Shown here: positions 49,588-60,200 of the stretch, in pieces
Position numbering within the stretch: position 1 is the stretch's first letter
Layout: the number at the start of each line of letters is the position of its first letter
Source of the DNA: Verrucomicrobiales bacterium
Lineage (GTDB): Bacteria > Verrucomicrobiota > Verrucomicrobiia > Limisphaerales > J093
Direction of reading: 5' to 3'
DNA: 64,000 bases
Assembly (NCBI GenBank): GCA_015075445.1
Contig: JABTUJ010000032.1
Location: 1 to 64,000 of the forward strand
The notes under the pieces: model-generated
The model's input: the letters and a program-made list of their open reading frames with translations, nothing else
Told to the model about the DNA's origin: nothing
The model's database searches: none
Made by a program: the position numbers and the translations under genes

Positions 49588-50451
49588 ATGAAAGTCCCCC
49601 CGTTCTGCGCTGGCCGTGGTCCGCGCGGTTTCACCCTGATCGAACTGCTGACCGTCATCGCCATCATCGGCGTGCTGGCTGGCATGATCCTTCCCGCCCT
49701 GTCCACGGCCAAGACCAAGGCCCGCATTGCTCTGGCCAAGAAGGACATGCAGATCATCATCGGCGCGGTCAACTCCTACCAGGCCACCTACAGCCGCATG
49801 CCCGCATCGCCCCGCACCCGCAACTCGATCAATGACACCTGCCCGGATTTCACTTTCGGAACCGTCCTGCGCGCGGGCCCATCCGCCACCCCCACGTTGA
49901 CGGACCAGCGCGGCCAGGGACTCGTGCCCATCGGCAACACCGGCAACTCCGGTGGTTGGCAGGCCAACAATTCCGAGTTGGTTGCCATCCTCCGCGACAT
50001 GGACCGTTTCATCGACGGCACCGCCACCGTCAACCCCAACCACAGCCTCAATCCGCAAAAGCAGAATTTCCTCGACAGCTTCCAGGACAAGGGCTACGCG
50101 CGCCCGCCCACCGCCGGCCGACCCACCGTGTACGCCGGGGGCGGGGTGGGTCCCGACGGCGTGCTCCGCGATCCCTGGGGCTGGCCTTACATCATCACCC
50201 TGGATCTCAACTTCGATGGCCGTTGCCGCGATGCCTTCTACCGCATGCAGAGCGTCTCCATGCAGACCGGCGATCTGGGCTTCTTCGGCCTCAATCGTGG
50301 ACCCGCCGTGGGACCCGGCGACACCACCGCCAACCGCTTCGAGGTCCGGGCGAACGTCATCGCCTGGTCCCTCGGACCGGATGGCCTTGCCGACGCCTCG
50401 GTGCGGGCCAACGCCGGCGCCAACAAGGACAACATCCTGAGCTGGAAATAG
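49588..50451 (+). CDS. Pseudopilin (second)
   Basis: A 287-residue pseudopilin. It starts MKVPPFCAGRGPRGFTLIEL with a normal short leader, cleaved after Gly, then LLTVIAIIGVLAGMILPAL. The C-terminal part is GspG-like with YQATYSRMP and a DPWGWPYIITLDLNFDGR core resembling the calcium-binding C-terminal region of pseudopilins. ATG 49588 is preferred over the ORF start at 49366, which adds 74 non-conserved residues. Confidence 0.88.
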   Translation: MKVPPFCAGRGPRGFTLIELLTVIAIIGVLAGMILPALSTAKTKARIALAKKDMQIIIGAVNSYQATYSRMPASPRTRNSINDTCPDFTFGTVLRAGPSATPTLTDQRGQGLVPIGNTGNSGGWQANNSELVAILRDMDRFIDGTATVNPNHSLNPQKQNFLDSFQDKGYARPPTAGRPTVYAGGGVGPDGVLRDPWGWPYIITLDLNFDGRCRDAFYRMQSVSMQTGDLGFFGLNRGPAVGPGDTTANRFEVRANVIAWSLGPDGLADASVRANAGANKDNILSWK

Positions 50452-50469
50452 CCCAAGCCCGGCACGGCC

Positions 50470-51468
50470 ATGAACACCCGGCGAAACAGGCAACGGCGCG
50501 ACCGTGCGACGGTGGGGCAGGGGACCGGTGGGACGGTGGGACGGTGGGACCGTGAGCCCGTAGGAGTCGAGGTGACGAGACTCAGACGGCACGGACGGTG
50601 CGACGGTGGGACCGTGCGACGGTGGGACCGTGGGACGGTGGGACCGTGGGACGGTGCGGGACGCGCGTTCACCCTGCTCGAGTTGTTGGTGGTCATCGCC
50701 ATCATCGGACTCCTCGCCGCCTCGAGCATGCCGGCGATCCGCGCCTTGACCCAGACCAACACGGTGGCCGCCGGTCATCGCCAGTTCCTCGACGACCTCT
50801 CCCTGGCCCGCTACCAGGCCATCAGCGGTCGCCGCACGGTTTACGTGGTGCTTGTGCCCCCCACCATGCGGGCCCACTTCCAGGCCGTTCAGACGGCTAA
50901 CTCCCAGCTCTTCTCGCCGCAGGCCAAGATCGCCGCCCTCCGCTCGCTCACCAACCTCGTGAACGGCCAGTACACCGCTTACGCCCTCTTCACCCGCCGT
51001 ACCGTGGGGGATCAACCCGGCCGCGAACGCCCCGCCTACCTGGGCGAATGGCGCCAACTCCCGGATGGCATGATCTTCGGAACCAACTTGTTCGCCGACC
51101 TCGGCCCCGGCTGGCTCACCGTCGCCAACCGCACCAATGTCAACGATCGCCCCCTCCCTTACGGCTGGTTTCCTTTCCCGACCGCCGAGAGTCCCGAGGC
51201 GCGCCTGCCCTATCTCGCCTTCGACTCGACCGGACGCATGGTCTACGAAGGCGGCGTTGTGCCCCGGCGCCCCGGGGAATCCATCCCCCTGCTGCGGGCC
51301 AGCGTCTTCTATCCGAAGGACAACCAGAACCGCTATGCCCTCAACAGCCCGCCCGACGTGGTCATCACCGAGCAGGCGGGCACCAACCGCATGGACGTCC
51401 GGGTCGACTGGCTGACCGGACGCGCCCGGGTGATCCGCCCCTGGGAACAGAACGCCGCCTGGCAATGA
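50470..51468 (+). CDS. Verru_Chthon cassette D-type pseudopilin with a repeat-built leader
   Basis: A 332-residue GspH-like pseudopilin. The mature part begins with AFTLLELLVVIAIIGLLAAS, followed by GHRQFLDDLSLARYQAISGRRTVYVVL. It matches the first protein of the Verru_Chthon cassettes and is the first of four genes (this, 51465, 52349, 53341) in the same order. The leader is about 66 residues long instead of 6-20: codons 10-64 are read from octamer arrays and a half copy of the dispersed repeat (50560-50583), giving WDREPVGVEVTRLRRHG and similar. The frame survives and cleavage would remove it. The next gene overlaps by ATGA. Confidence 0.8.
   Translation: MNTRRNRQRRDRATVGQGTGGTVGRWDREPVGVEVTRLRRHGRCDGGTVRRWDRGTVGPWDGAGRAFTLLELLVVIAIIGLLAASSMPAIRALTQTNTVAAGHRQFLDDLSLARYQAISGRRTVYVVLVPPTMRAHFQAVQTANSQLFSPQAKIAALRSLTNLVNGQYTAYALFTRRTVGDQPGRERPAYLGEWRQLPDGMIFGTNLFADLGPGWLTVANRTNVNDRPLPYGWFPFPTAESPEARLPYLAFDSTGRMVYEGGVVPRRPGESIPLLRASVFYPKDNQNRYALNSPPDVVITEQAGTNRMDVRVDWLTGRARVIRPWEQNAAWQ
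50505..50660. repeat. Octamer arrays and half inverted repeat inside the pseudopilin leader
   Basis: GGGACGGT-type octamers at about 50510-50555, the half element at 50560-50583 (GTAGGAG to GAGACTC), and further octamers (GGGACCGT, GCGACGGT, GGGACGGT) at 50590-50655. All lie within the coding region of the pseudopilin gene between its ATG and its hydrophobic segment. Confidence 0.9.
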
Positions 51469-52352
51469 ACGCTGCTCTGCATCCTCTTTTTCTCCGGCGC
51501 CGGGTGGTGGAGAAACCTCGCGATGTGGTGCGGGCGTCTCGCCTGCACGCCGGGGATGGCGGGAATCCGTCGCCACGCCGGATCCCGGCCGCGTCCGGAT
51601 CGCAGGGTGAGGCCGGCTTCACCATGGTCGAAATCGCCATCAGCATCGCAATCGTCGCGTTCGCGCTCGTGGCCATCATCGGCGTCCTGCCCACCGGCTT
51701 CGACGTCCAGCGACGGAACCGGGAGAACACGATCATCAATCAGGAAGGCAGTCTCTGGCTCGAGGCCATTCGGAGCGGCGCGTGGGGGTTGAACTACCTG
51801 ACCAACCACGTGGACGCCATCAGCATCCCCGGGGTGCCGGTCGGCGGACAGCAGAACCCGCGGGTGTTTGGCACGGCCAACGGCTTCCGCTCCGGTCGTG
51901 AGATCGTCGGCCTGCTGACGCAGCCTTCCGTGGTCGACCGGCGCCGCGTGTACGATCGCCCCGTCACCGCCTTCGTGCGTGCCCTGACCGGCTCGGCTGG
52001 AGAGAAGAGTCCCAAGAACGATTTCGCCTTCAGCTACCGCCTGACCAGCGCGCTGCGGCCGTTCAGTGCCACCGCCCCGGCGCACACCAACTACACGGCG
52101 CCCAACCTGACGCCGGAAGACACCCAGCAGCGCTCCAACCTCTGGGTCCGGGCGCTCGCCATGCAGGCGACCACCTACGAGCTCAGTCTCGTCCTCGAGT
52201 GGCCGGTGTACCTCATGAACAACCAGACCCGCGTCGGCAACAACCGGAAGGTCTTCCGCACCCTGGTCAATGCCGGCCTGGCCACCACCAACGACAGCCG
52301 CCTCGGCGAGCTGCATTGGATGCAACCTCTCGGCTCCGCTTACTCGCCATGA
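51465..52352 (+). CDS. Verru_Chthon cassette B-type pseudopilin
   Basis: A 295-residue pseudopilin (GspI/PilV-like). The hydrophobic core is FTMVEIAISIAIVAFALVAIIG with VLPTGFDV next to it, the pattern of cassette B proteins. A leader of about 50 residues precedes it (VVEKPRDVVRASRLHAG and on), encoded by GC-rich sequence. Its ATG (51465) overlaps the previous stop (ATGA), and its stop overlaps the next start (52349-52352), so translation is coupled. Confidence 0.82.
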   Translation: MNAALHPLFLRRRVVEKPRDVVRASRLHAGDGGNPSPRRIPAASGSQGEAGFTMVEIAISIAIVAFALVAIIGVLPTGFDVQRRNRENTIINQEGSLWLEAIRSGAWGLNYLTNHVDAISIPGVPVGGQQNPRVFGTANGFRSGREIVGLLTQPSVVDRRRVYDRPVTAFVRALTGSAGEKSPKNDFAFSYRLTSALRPFSATAPAHTNYTAPNLTPEDTQQRSNLWVRALAMQATTYELSLVLEWPVYLMNNQTRVGNNRKVFRTLVNAGLATTNDSRLGELHWMQPLGSAYSP

Positions 52353-53344
52353 CCGCCGCGCGTTTTCACCTTCCCCCCGCCCGCGAGCGCGCCTTCTCGC
52401 TGCTCGAGTTGATGGTCGCGGTCGGCATCATGACGGTCATCGTGGCGGCGCTCTACACCGTGTTCAGTGCCACCCAGCGTGCCCTCCGGGCCAACGTCAG
52501 CCAGACGGACGTGACGGAGGGCGGGCGCTTTGCCATGGCCCTCCTGGCCGAGGACCTGCGTCGGTTGACCGCGGCCGGGGCCAGCCGCGAAACCAACCTG
52601 CTCTATGCCCTCAGCCCCGCCATCAACGCGCCGCTGCTGAGCGAGCTCAAAGCTGCCGAGCTCACGGAGCGCTACTACACGAACCGGCCGCCACCTGATT
52701 TCACCGGCTACCAACCGGTTGTGCAGGCCCTCGACGTCGGCAACGCCCGCCGGACCAACGTGTTGCAGGAGGTCTTCATCCACTCCCGCACCGGCGTTCG
52801 GGCGGCCGGCGTCGCTTACCGCGTCGTCAACGCCCGCAGTGGCGTGGGAACCCTCGCCCGCTACCACTTCGAGCACACGAACCGTTTTGTGACCCCGGGC
52901 CTGCTGAGCGCTGCCTGCCTCCTCCAACCGGCCGCGAACTTCTCCCCGATCCTCGACGGCGTCATTCACTTCCGGGTCCAGGCCTATGATCCGCTGGGTT
53001 TCCCCATGAGCTGGACCAACGGCAACTGGTACGTGAACGCCGCGACCAACACCTACGCCAGCCACGGCTACCAGCTCGGCTGGGACCTCGTCCTCGAGCA
53101 GGATCCCCGCCGCAGCTCCGAGACCTTCACCGTCTTCCGCAGCAACGCCCTTCCCGCCGCGATCGAGCTCGAACTCGGCATCCTCGAACCGGACGCCCTC
53201 GCCCGCTTCCGCGCGCTGCCGGCGGGCTCGGACTTTGCGGCCCGTTTCCTCTCCAACCGCGCCTCGCAGGTGCAACTGTTCCGCCAGCGCATCCCGATCT
53301 GGCAGGCCCCACCGCTGTCCACGGCTTCCTCCGCCCGGCCATGA
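52349..53344 (+). CDS. Verru_Chthon cassette C-type pseudopilin (GspJ-like)
   Basis: A 331-residue pseudopilin with a short leader (MTAARFHLPPARERA) and FSLLELMVAVGIMTVIVAALYTVF. The text VFSATQRALRANVSQTDVTEGGRFAMALLAEDLR is the GspJ-like N-terminal region. It is part of the D-B-C-A series and shares 4-base overlaps with both neighbours (ATGA at 52349 and 53341). Confidence 0.85.
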   Translation: MTAARFHLPPARERAFSLLELMVAVGIMTVIVAALYTVFSATQRALRANVSQTDVTEGGRFAMALLAEDLRRLTAAGASRETNLLYALSPAINAPLLSELKAAELTERYYTNRPPPDFTGYQPVVQALDVGNARRTNVLQEVFIHSRTGVRAAGVAYRVVNARSGVGTLARYHFEHTNRFVTPGLLSAACLLQPAANFSPILDGVIHFRVQAYDPLGFPMSWTNGNWYVNAATNTYASHGYQLGWDLVLEQDPRRSSETFTVFRSNALPAAIELELGILEPDALARFRALPAGSDFAARFLSNRASQVQLFRQRIPIWQAPPLSTASSARP

Positions 53345-56300
53345 AGGTTCACGCTTCCGTCCCCCCAGTGCCGACCTCCCGGACTTTGGTCGCGTCCCCG
53401 GTCCCCGCCGTGGCCGCCGGCCGACCCCCGGCGGCACCCCAAGGCGTGGTGCTCATCATCACGCTGGTCATGCTCTCCGTCGTCACGTTCATGGCCGTCA
53501 CCTTCCTCGCGGTCAGCCGCCGCGAGCGCGTCGCGGTCACCGTCGTGGAGGAACAAACCCGCGCCCGACTGATGGCGGAAACCGCCGTCGCCCGGGCGCA
53601 GGCCGAAGTGGTCTCGCGGGTCATCGCCACGAGCAACCTCCTCAACTACGGGTTCTTCGTCTCCACCAATTTCATCAGCCCCTACGGCTTCGATGCCAGC
53701 CTTCCGCTCGTGGTCCCCAACCCCACCAACGTCAACTACGAACGCACGCTCTCCGGTGGCCCCATGACCGCCGACGCCACGCCCTGGCTCCGGAACATCG
53801 CAAACCTCCAGTACGACCCGCGGCCGCCCGTCTTCTTCTCCGTCACCAACGACCCCCGTGTCCCCCTCGACTTCCGGTTCTACCTCGACCTCAACCGCAA
53901 CGGCCGCTTCGAGTCCAATGGTCTCCTGCCCGAGCTAGGCTTTAACGGCCAATGGCTCGGCACCAACGGACTCTCCTGGCGCGGCGGCGGCGAGTCGGTC
54001 CTGAGCAACTTCTTCGTCGGCGACCCCGAATGGGTGGGCATTCTCCAGGACCCCGGCCTGCCGCACTCCCCCACCAACCGCTTCCTCGGCCGCATGGCCT
54101 ATCTCGTCCAGCCGGCCGGCAAGAGCCTCGACCTGAACTTCATCGGCAACCACGCGCTCCGGGTCAACGACACCCAGCTCCAGCTCGACGGCTACTACCG
54201 CAACCAGGGCGTCGGCTCCTGGGAGCTCAACCTCGCCGCCTTCCTCCGCGACCTGAACACCAACGTCACCACCTTCTACAACTACCGCGGCCTGGCCGGA
54301 CCCGGCACCGGCGCGGCCGCCGAGGATGCCCTCTCCCTCCTCCGCTACCGCTACGGGGGTGACCTGCGGAATCTCCTGCCCGTGGGCACGCTCTATGGTC
54401 AGCAGGCCGCCAATGCCTTCCAGGCCGACTGGATTGACGGGTACAGCGACGGGCCCGCCTTCACCGCCACCAACCTCCTGGGCCTCACGGTCGACGATGA
54501 CCTCTCCCCCCCCAACAAACCCTGGGCGGGCAGTGACAACCCGCGCACCTACGTCGATCTGCAGGAGCTCTTCGACACCAACAAGGTGCTCACGACCGCC
54601 GGCAACGCGATCTGGCCCGCCCGCATGCTGCTCGCCCAGAACGCCCTCTCTTCCTACGACCGCTACACCTTCTACCGCCTCCAAAGCCAGATGGGCACGG
54701 ACTCCGGCGCGGGCGAGTTGGGCAAGGTCAACCTCAACTACAACAACACCCCGCCCCTCAACGCCACCAACTTCGTGCCCTGGACACCGCAGGCCTTCTT
54801 CGAGGCCGCCGCCAACCGCCTCTTCGTCGCTGCCCGCCGCACCAACATCGTCCGCGCCGGCAACAACCTCTACACCAACTTCTACATCGGCAACGCCCTC
54901 ATCCGGCCCGCGATGTCCGTCAACAACATCCTGGTCCACCCCTACAACGAATACACGCCCGAGGTCCACCGCCTCCTCCAGCTCGCCGTCAACCTCTACG
55001 TCGCCACCACCAACCGCGCCGACACCGCCTACCCCCATCTGCCCACCGTCTTCCGCCCGCTCTTCGCCACCGAGGGCGACGCCATCTTCATCAAGGGCTA
55101 CGAACCGGTCACCAACAACGCCCGCGCCATCCTCCAGTCCGAGCGCATCCTCAGCCTCGCCATCCCGGCGCACCGCACCCAGTTGGCCTCCCTCGAGCGC
55201 GCCATCGTCTACGACGTGCCCTTCCTCATCGGGGCCAAGAAAGGCCTGCCCAACTTCAATGAGTTCTCCCTCCGCAACGTCGCCCAGGTCACCCGCAAGC
55301 TCGAAGTCCGCAAGCGGACGCCCGCCGACCTGGAGCCGTTCCAGACGAACTTGATGTACTTGCTTACGCTCACCAACCAGTTCGGCATCGAGCTCTGGAA
55401 TTCCTACACCAACCCCTTCCCGCGCTCCGTCCGCGTGCAGGTCCTCGGCAGCTACTCCCTCGCCCTCATCGACGGCGCCCGCACCAACGTCCCGCTCGCC
55501 TACACCAATCTCCCCTACAACACGAACCTGGTCCTCAACGCCAGCCAATGGACCTCGAACCAGTTCCTCCTCCCCATCCTCCGGCCGATCAGCCTGGCCA
55601 ACACCATGGCCTACCAGCCCGTCCCGGCCCCCAACCTCGTCCCGGCCGGCCTCAACACCCCCTTCGTCCCCAACCAGGGATTCTATTTCCCCGACTGGAG
55701 CCTCCGCGGCACCAACAGCTTCATCTGCGCCATCCTCGACGAAGGCACCGGCAACTTCCTCGACTTCGTCAGCCTCGGCCTGCTCCGCTCGGACCTCTAC
55801 ATCACCCGCGAACTCGCCGGCCGTGACACCCTCGCCCAGGTCGGCGCCACCACTGAGCCCGGCAATGTCTGGGACACCAACCGCGTCGGCGGCGGCACCA
55901 CGCTCACCACGCCCATGGTCGGCATCGAAAACCAGATGCAGATCTCCCTCGGTAACCTGCCCGTCAGCGACGCCCAGTGGCGCAGTTACAACCAGAACAC
56001 CGTCGAGGGCCAGGACAAGGCCAAGAGCATCGATCGCTTCCGCATGTTCCACGGGCTGACCCCGCTCGTGTACACCAGCGAGCGCGAGCGCCAGGCCCTC
56101 CGTGCCGAACTCAGCGGCCGGACCACCGTCCAGGCGCCATACTCCCCGACTCGCAAGCTCTACTCGGATTCCTCCTGGCAGGCCAACGACCCCCTCGTCC
56201 ATTATCTCGTCTCCGATCTCCTCGATCCCCAGAACCGTCCGGACGACCCCGACCGCACCAACACCGTGCGCTTTGCCGTGCCGCCCACCGCCGTCCTCAC

Positions 56301-57222
56301 CAACTCCAATCTCGGCCTCATCAACGAGCGCTATGCCCCGTGGGGCGGCAACCCCAACCTCACCCCCGGCCCCCGCGCCTACGATAACCGGGTCAAAGAC
56401 CCCCTCATCACCCGCTCCGACGACTGGCACTTCCCCACCAACAAGTTCCCGAGCCTCGGCTGGATCGGACGGGTCCATCGCGGCACCCCGTGGCAAACCG
56501 TTTACCTCAAGTCCGGCGTCATCTCGCCGCGCGAGTGGCTCGCCTGGTCCGGTAGTGTGGGGACCCATCCCACCAATGACTGGCCGCTGCTCGAGTCCTT
56601 CACGACCGCCGCGAACGAGAACGCCGCCCGCGGTCTCCTCTCCGTCAACCAGACCAACCTCGCCGCCTGGTCCGCGGTCCTGAGCGGCCTCTCGGTCCTC
56701 AGCAACCTGACCCCCGCCACCATCGTCCTCAACGGCCAGCAGCCCGAGTTCCAGGAGGTCTTCATCCAGCCGGACGGCCCCGTGGGACTCACCCGTTACC
56801 CCCAGCTTCGGCGCATCGTCGAGGGCATCAACCGCACCCGGCTCAGCGAGGTCACCAACAACCAGCAGACCATCCCCGTCTTCAACCGCCTCGGCCGCAT
56901 CCTCGCCACCCCCGAGTTGACCGTGGCGTCTCCCTTCCTCGATCCCAACCACTACGTCACCGACCCCGTGCTCGAGCGGATCCCCCAACAAATCCTGTCG
57001 CTCTTGCGCGAAGATGATCCGCGCTTTGTGGTCTATGCCTTCGGCCAGGCCCTGCGCGAGGCGCCCAACTCCCTCTACCTCCAGGCCGGCGGTTTCAATC
57101 GGCTGTGCACCAACTACCAGGTCACCGCCGAGTACGCCGCCAAGGCCGTCATCCGGATCGAGGGAGCCCCACTTAACCCCCGCGCCGTCATCGAGAGCTA
57201 CCGGGAGCTGCCCGCGCAGTAA
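53341..57222 (+). CDS. Verru_Chthon cassette A-type giant protein (GspK/PilX-like)
   Basis: A 1293-residue protein. It starts with a leader of about 35 residues and a single hydrophobic segment (VVLIITLVMLSVVTFMAVTFLAVS), followed by RRERVAVTVVEEQTRARLMAETAVARAQAEVV, the PilX/GspK-like amphipathic helix. The remaining 1200 residues are a large extracytoplasmic region rich in Thr-Asn (LTNL, TNVTTFYNY), with no catalytic motif I recognise. Size and neighbours fit cassette A of the Verru_Chthon system, whose function is not known. It overlaps the C gene by ATGA and is followed after 22 bases by a subtilase gene. Confidence 0.82.
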   Translation: MKVHASVPPVPTSRTLVASPVPAVAAGRPPAAPQGVVLIITLVMLSVVTFMAVTFLAVSRRERVAVTVVEEQTRARLMAETAVARAQAEVVSRVIATSNLLNYGFFVSTNFISPYGFDASLPLVVPNPTNVNYERTLSGGPMTADATPWLRNIANLQYDPRPPVFFSVTNDPRVPLDFRFYLDLNRNGRFESNGLLPELGFNGQWLGTNGLSWRGGGESVLSNFFVGDPEWVGILQDPGLPHSPTNRFLGRMAYLVQPAGKSLDLNFIGNHALRVNDTQLQLDGYYRNQGVGSWELNLAAFLRDLNTNVTTFYNYRGLAGPGTGAAAEDALSLLRYRYGGDLRNLLPVGTLYGQQAANAFQADWIDGYSDGPAFTATNLLGLTVDDDLSPPNKPWAGSDNPRTYVDLQELFDTNKVLTTAGNAIWPARMLLAQNALSSYDRYTFYRLQSQMGTDSGAGELGKVNLNYNNTPPLNATNFVPWTPQAFFEAAANRLFVAARRTNIVRAGNNLYTNFYIGNALIRPAMSVNNILVHPYNEYTPEVHRLLQLAVNLYVATTNRADTAYPHLPTVFRPLFATEGDAIFIKGYEPVTNNARAILQSERILSLAIPAHRTQLASLERAIVYDVPFLIGAKKGLPNFNEFSLRNVAQVTRKLEVRKRTPADLEPFQTNLMYLLTLTNQFGIELWNSYTNPFPRSVRVQVLGSYSLALIDGARTNVPLAYTNLPYNTNLVLNASQWTSNQFLLPILRPISLANTMAYQPVPAPNLVPAGLNTPFVPNQGFYFPDWSLRGTNSFICAILDEGTGNFLDFVSLGLLRSDLYITRELAGRDTLAQVGATTEPGNVWDTNRVGGGTTLTTPMVGIENQMQISLGNLPVSDAQWRSYNQNTVEGQDKAKSIDRFRMFHGLTPLVYTSERERQALRAELSGRTTVQAPYSPTRKLYSDSSWQANDPLVHYLVSDLLDPQNRPDDPDRTNTVRFAVPPTAVLTNSNLGLINERYAPWGGNPNLTPGPRAYDNRVKDPLITRSDDWHFPTNKFPSLGWIGRVHRGTPWQTVYLKSGVISPREWLAWSGSVGTHPTNDWPLLESFTTAANENAARGLLSVNQTNLAAWSAVLSGLSVLSNLTPATIVLNGQQPEFQEVFIQPDGPVGLTRYPQLRRIVEGINRTRLSEVTNNQQTIPVFNRLGRILATPELTVASPFLDPNHYVTDPVLERIPQQILSLLREDDPRFVVYAFGQALREAPNSLYLQAGGFNRLCTNYQVTAEYAAKAVIRIEGAPLNPRAVIESYRELPAQ

Positions 57223-57244
57223 ACCCGCCCACCTGATCTGGCGT

Positions 57245-60200
57245 ATGAAAACCCGTTTTTGGTCCGCAATTAGCCTCCTCGCCTTCGTCGGCGGGATCCT
57301 CTTCTGGCTGGAAGGCGACCGCCGCCAGTCCCTCCAGCCGCCCCTCCCACCCCCTGCCCCCGGCGCCGACGCCACGCAGCGAGTGACTCAGGCGACCTCC
57401 CCGGCGCCCGTCCGCCTCCTCACACGCGCGGACACGCTCCCCGCCGCGGCCTCGACCGCCCCGGACGCGCCGGTCCACTACGCCGACGCTGTCTTCCCCC
57501 TCCGCCTCCGTAACACCCCGGCCTCCATCGACGCCCTGAGCCGGAGCGAAACCGCCCTGCTCCTGCGCAATGCCCTCCTGGATACCGCCAGCCCCGTGCC
57601 TCTGCCGGTCCCGGATCTCCTCCGCGCTTCTCCCGAACCCGGCGCGTATCTGGTCCAGGCCCACGGCCCGTTGACCCCCGCCTTCCGCGCCCGCATCGCC
57701 GCCCAGGGCGGACGGGTCGTTTCTTACATCCCCAACAACGCTTACCTCGTCCGCATCTCCGCCTCGGGTGCGGCCGCGTTGAGCGCCGACGCCCGCGCCG
57801 TCCTGCCCTTCGAACCTTACTTCAAGCTGGACCCCGGCCTCCTGACACGCGCCCTCGAACACGAACCGCTGCCTGAGCACGCCCTCGTCCGCGTGACCGC
57901 GTACGCGGAGGATCGCGACACCGTCTTCACCGACCTCATCGCCCTCGGCGTTGCCGTCGTTGCCGAGAGCCGCGGCACCCTCGGTTTCGAACCCGAGCCC
58001 CAGTTTGTGGTCGCGCCCCGGACCGCCTCGCTGGCCGCCCTCGCCGCCCTCCCGGGCGTGCAGTTGATCGAGACCTACGCCGACCGTGTCCTCCTCAACG
58101 ATCTCACCCGCGAACGCCTTGCCGTGGCTGCGGACACCGTCACGGCCACCAACTACCTGGGACTCACGGGCAGCAACGTGTGGGTGAACATCAACGATAG
58201 CGGTGTCTGGGCCGACCATCCCGACCTCGAAGGGCGTGTCTTCGCCGGCGGCACCAACCTCCTCGAGGACCCGCTGGGCCACGGCACGCACGTCGCCGGC
58301 ATCATCGCCAGCACCGGCGCCAACGGCCCCACCGGCACGAATGTCCCGCCCGGCTCCCTCACCAACGCCACCTTCCGCGGCCTCGCCACCAACGCCAGCC
58401 TCTTCGTCCTGGGCGTGGACCGCACCCTCGGCCCGCTCTCCTCCGATCTCGTCCTGCAGCAGGTGGCCGCCGCCACCAACTATCTCACCCTGGGGCGCAC
58501 CAACGCCCTCATCTCGAACAATAGCTGGGGTTACGAGCGCCGCCTCACTTCCGATCTCGAAGGCGCCTACTACGACTCCGCCGCCGCCAGCTACGACGCC
58601 GCCGTGCGCGATGCCCTGCCGGACGAACCGGGCAGCCAGCCCCTGCTCTATGTGTTCGCCGCGGGCAACGCCGGCAGGGGCAACGAGGATGGCAGCGGCG
58701 GCGACGCTGGCAGCATCTTCTCCCCGGCCACGGCCAAGAACGTGATCACCGTCGGGGCCATCGAGAGCTTTCGCTCCATCACCTATGAGGTGGTGGCCAC
58801 CAACCAGGTCACCAACATCTTCGAAGGCGAGTTCTTCGTCACCAACGTCGTCGAGACCAATACCCTCACGCTCAGGTTCTCGGACAGCGACGACGAGGTC
58901 GCCCCCTTCTCCGGCCGCGGCAACGTCGGCGTCGACATCGAGGGCGACAACGGTCGATTCAAGCCGGACATTGTGGCCCCGGGTGTCTTCATCGTCTCGA
59001 CCTCCCCCACGAACTGGACCGTCGACCTGATCACCACCAACTCGACCGTCCGCGTCTTCCCGGCCCAGCTCGTGCTCCCCACCGAATGGAACCAGTACGG
59101 CCTGCTGGTCCCCGCCCGGGCCGCCCGCTTCACCATCACGACCCTCCCGGCCCCCGATTCCCCGGATCCATTCCCCGACCTGGAAATCTACGCCCGCTTC
59201 GGTGACACGCCCACGACGGCCGACTTCCGCGGGATCCGCGAGGCCACCATCGATTCTCCGGAGGAGGGCCCCTGGTACTACAGCATCGCCAACCCCACCC
59301 AGGCGCCGGTGAGCTTCAACCTCGTCATCCGCCTCGACGTCACCGTGGACGCCAGCGATTACCTGGATCTGCTCCGTGACATTAACGAGCCCCTTGCCCC
59401 CTACTACCGCTACGACAACGGCACCAGCGCCTCGGCCGCCGCCGTCTCCGGACTCCTGGCCCTCATGCAGGAATTCTTCGAGCAGCAGCTCGAGCGGCCC
59501 TACAGCCCGGCCCTCATGAAGGCCCTCCTCATCAACGGCGCCCGCTCGCTCAGCTCCCGCTACAACCTCGAAGTCCGGCCGCAGATCAACTACCAGGGCT
59601 GGGGCTTGCCCGCCCTCACCAACATCATCCCCGCCGTTCTCACCAATCTCCTGGATCAGCCGGAGGAGTGGCCCGTCCGCTGGTTGGATCAACACCCCAC
59701 CAACGCCCTCGCCACCGCCGAGACTCATCAGTACGATCTCACCATCCCCACCAACGCCCTCACCTCCGACCTGCGCGTCACCCTCGTCTGGACCGACCCG
59801 CCCGCCAATCCCGCTGCCTCGATCAAACTCGTCAACGACCTCGACCTCGTCGTCTCCAACCGCACCACCGGCCTCTGGTACCTCGGGAACGACATCCCCG
59901 CCTCAAGCGACTACAACCGCCCCGTCTCGACCAATGACAACGTCGGCCTCGCCGACAACATCAACAACGTCGAGAACGTCTTCCTCCGCGGCCCCATCGA
60001 CACCAACTACACCGTCTACGTCACCGCCCGCCGCGTGAACGTCAATGCCGTCACCGCTCACACCAACGCCATCGCCCAGGACTACGCCCTCGTCGTCTCC
60101 GTCAGCGGCACTAACGCCCTCACCTTCACCCCGCAGCCGCTGCTGATGAGCCCTCCCGCCGCACCCACCATCCTCACCAACGGCCGCGAGGTCACTCGCC

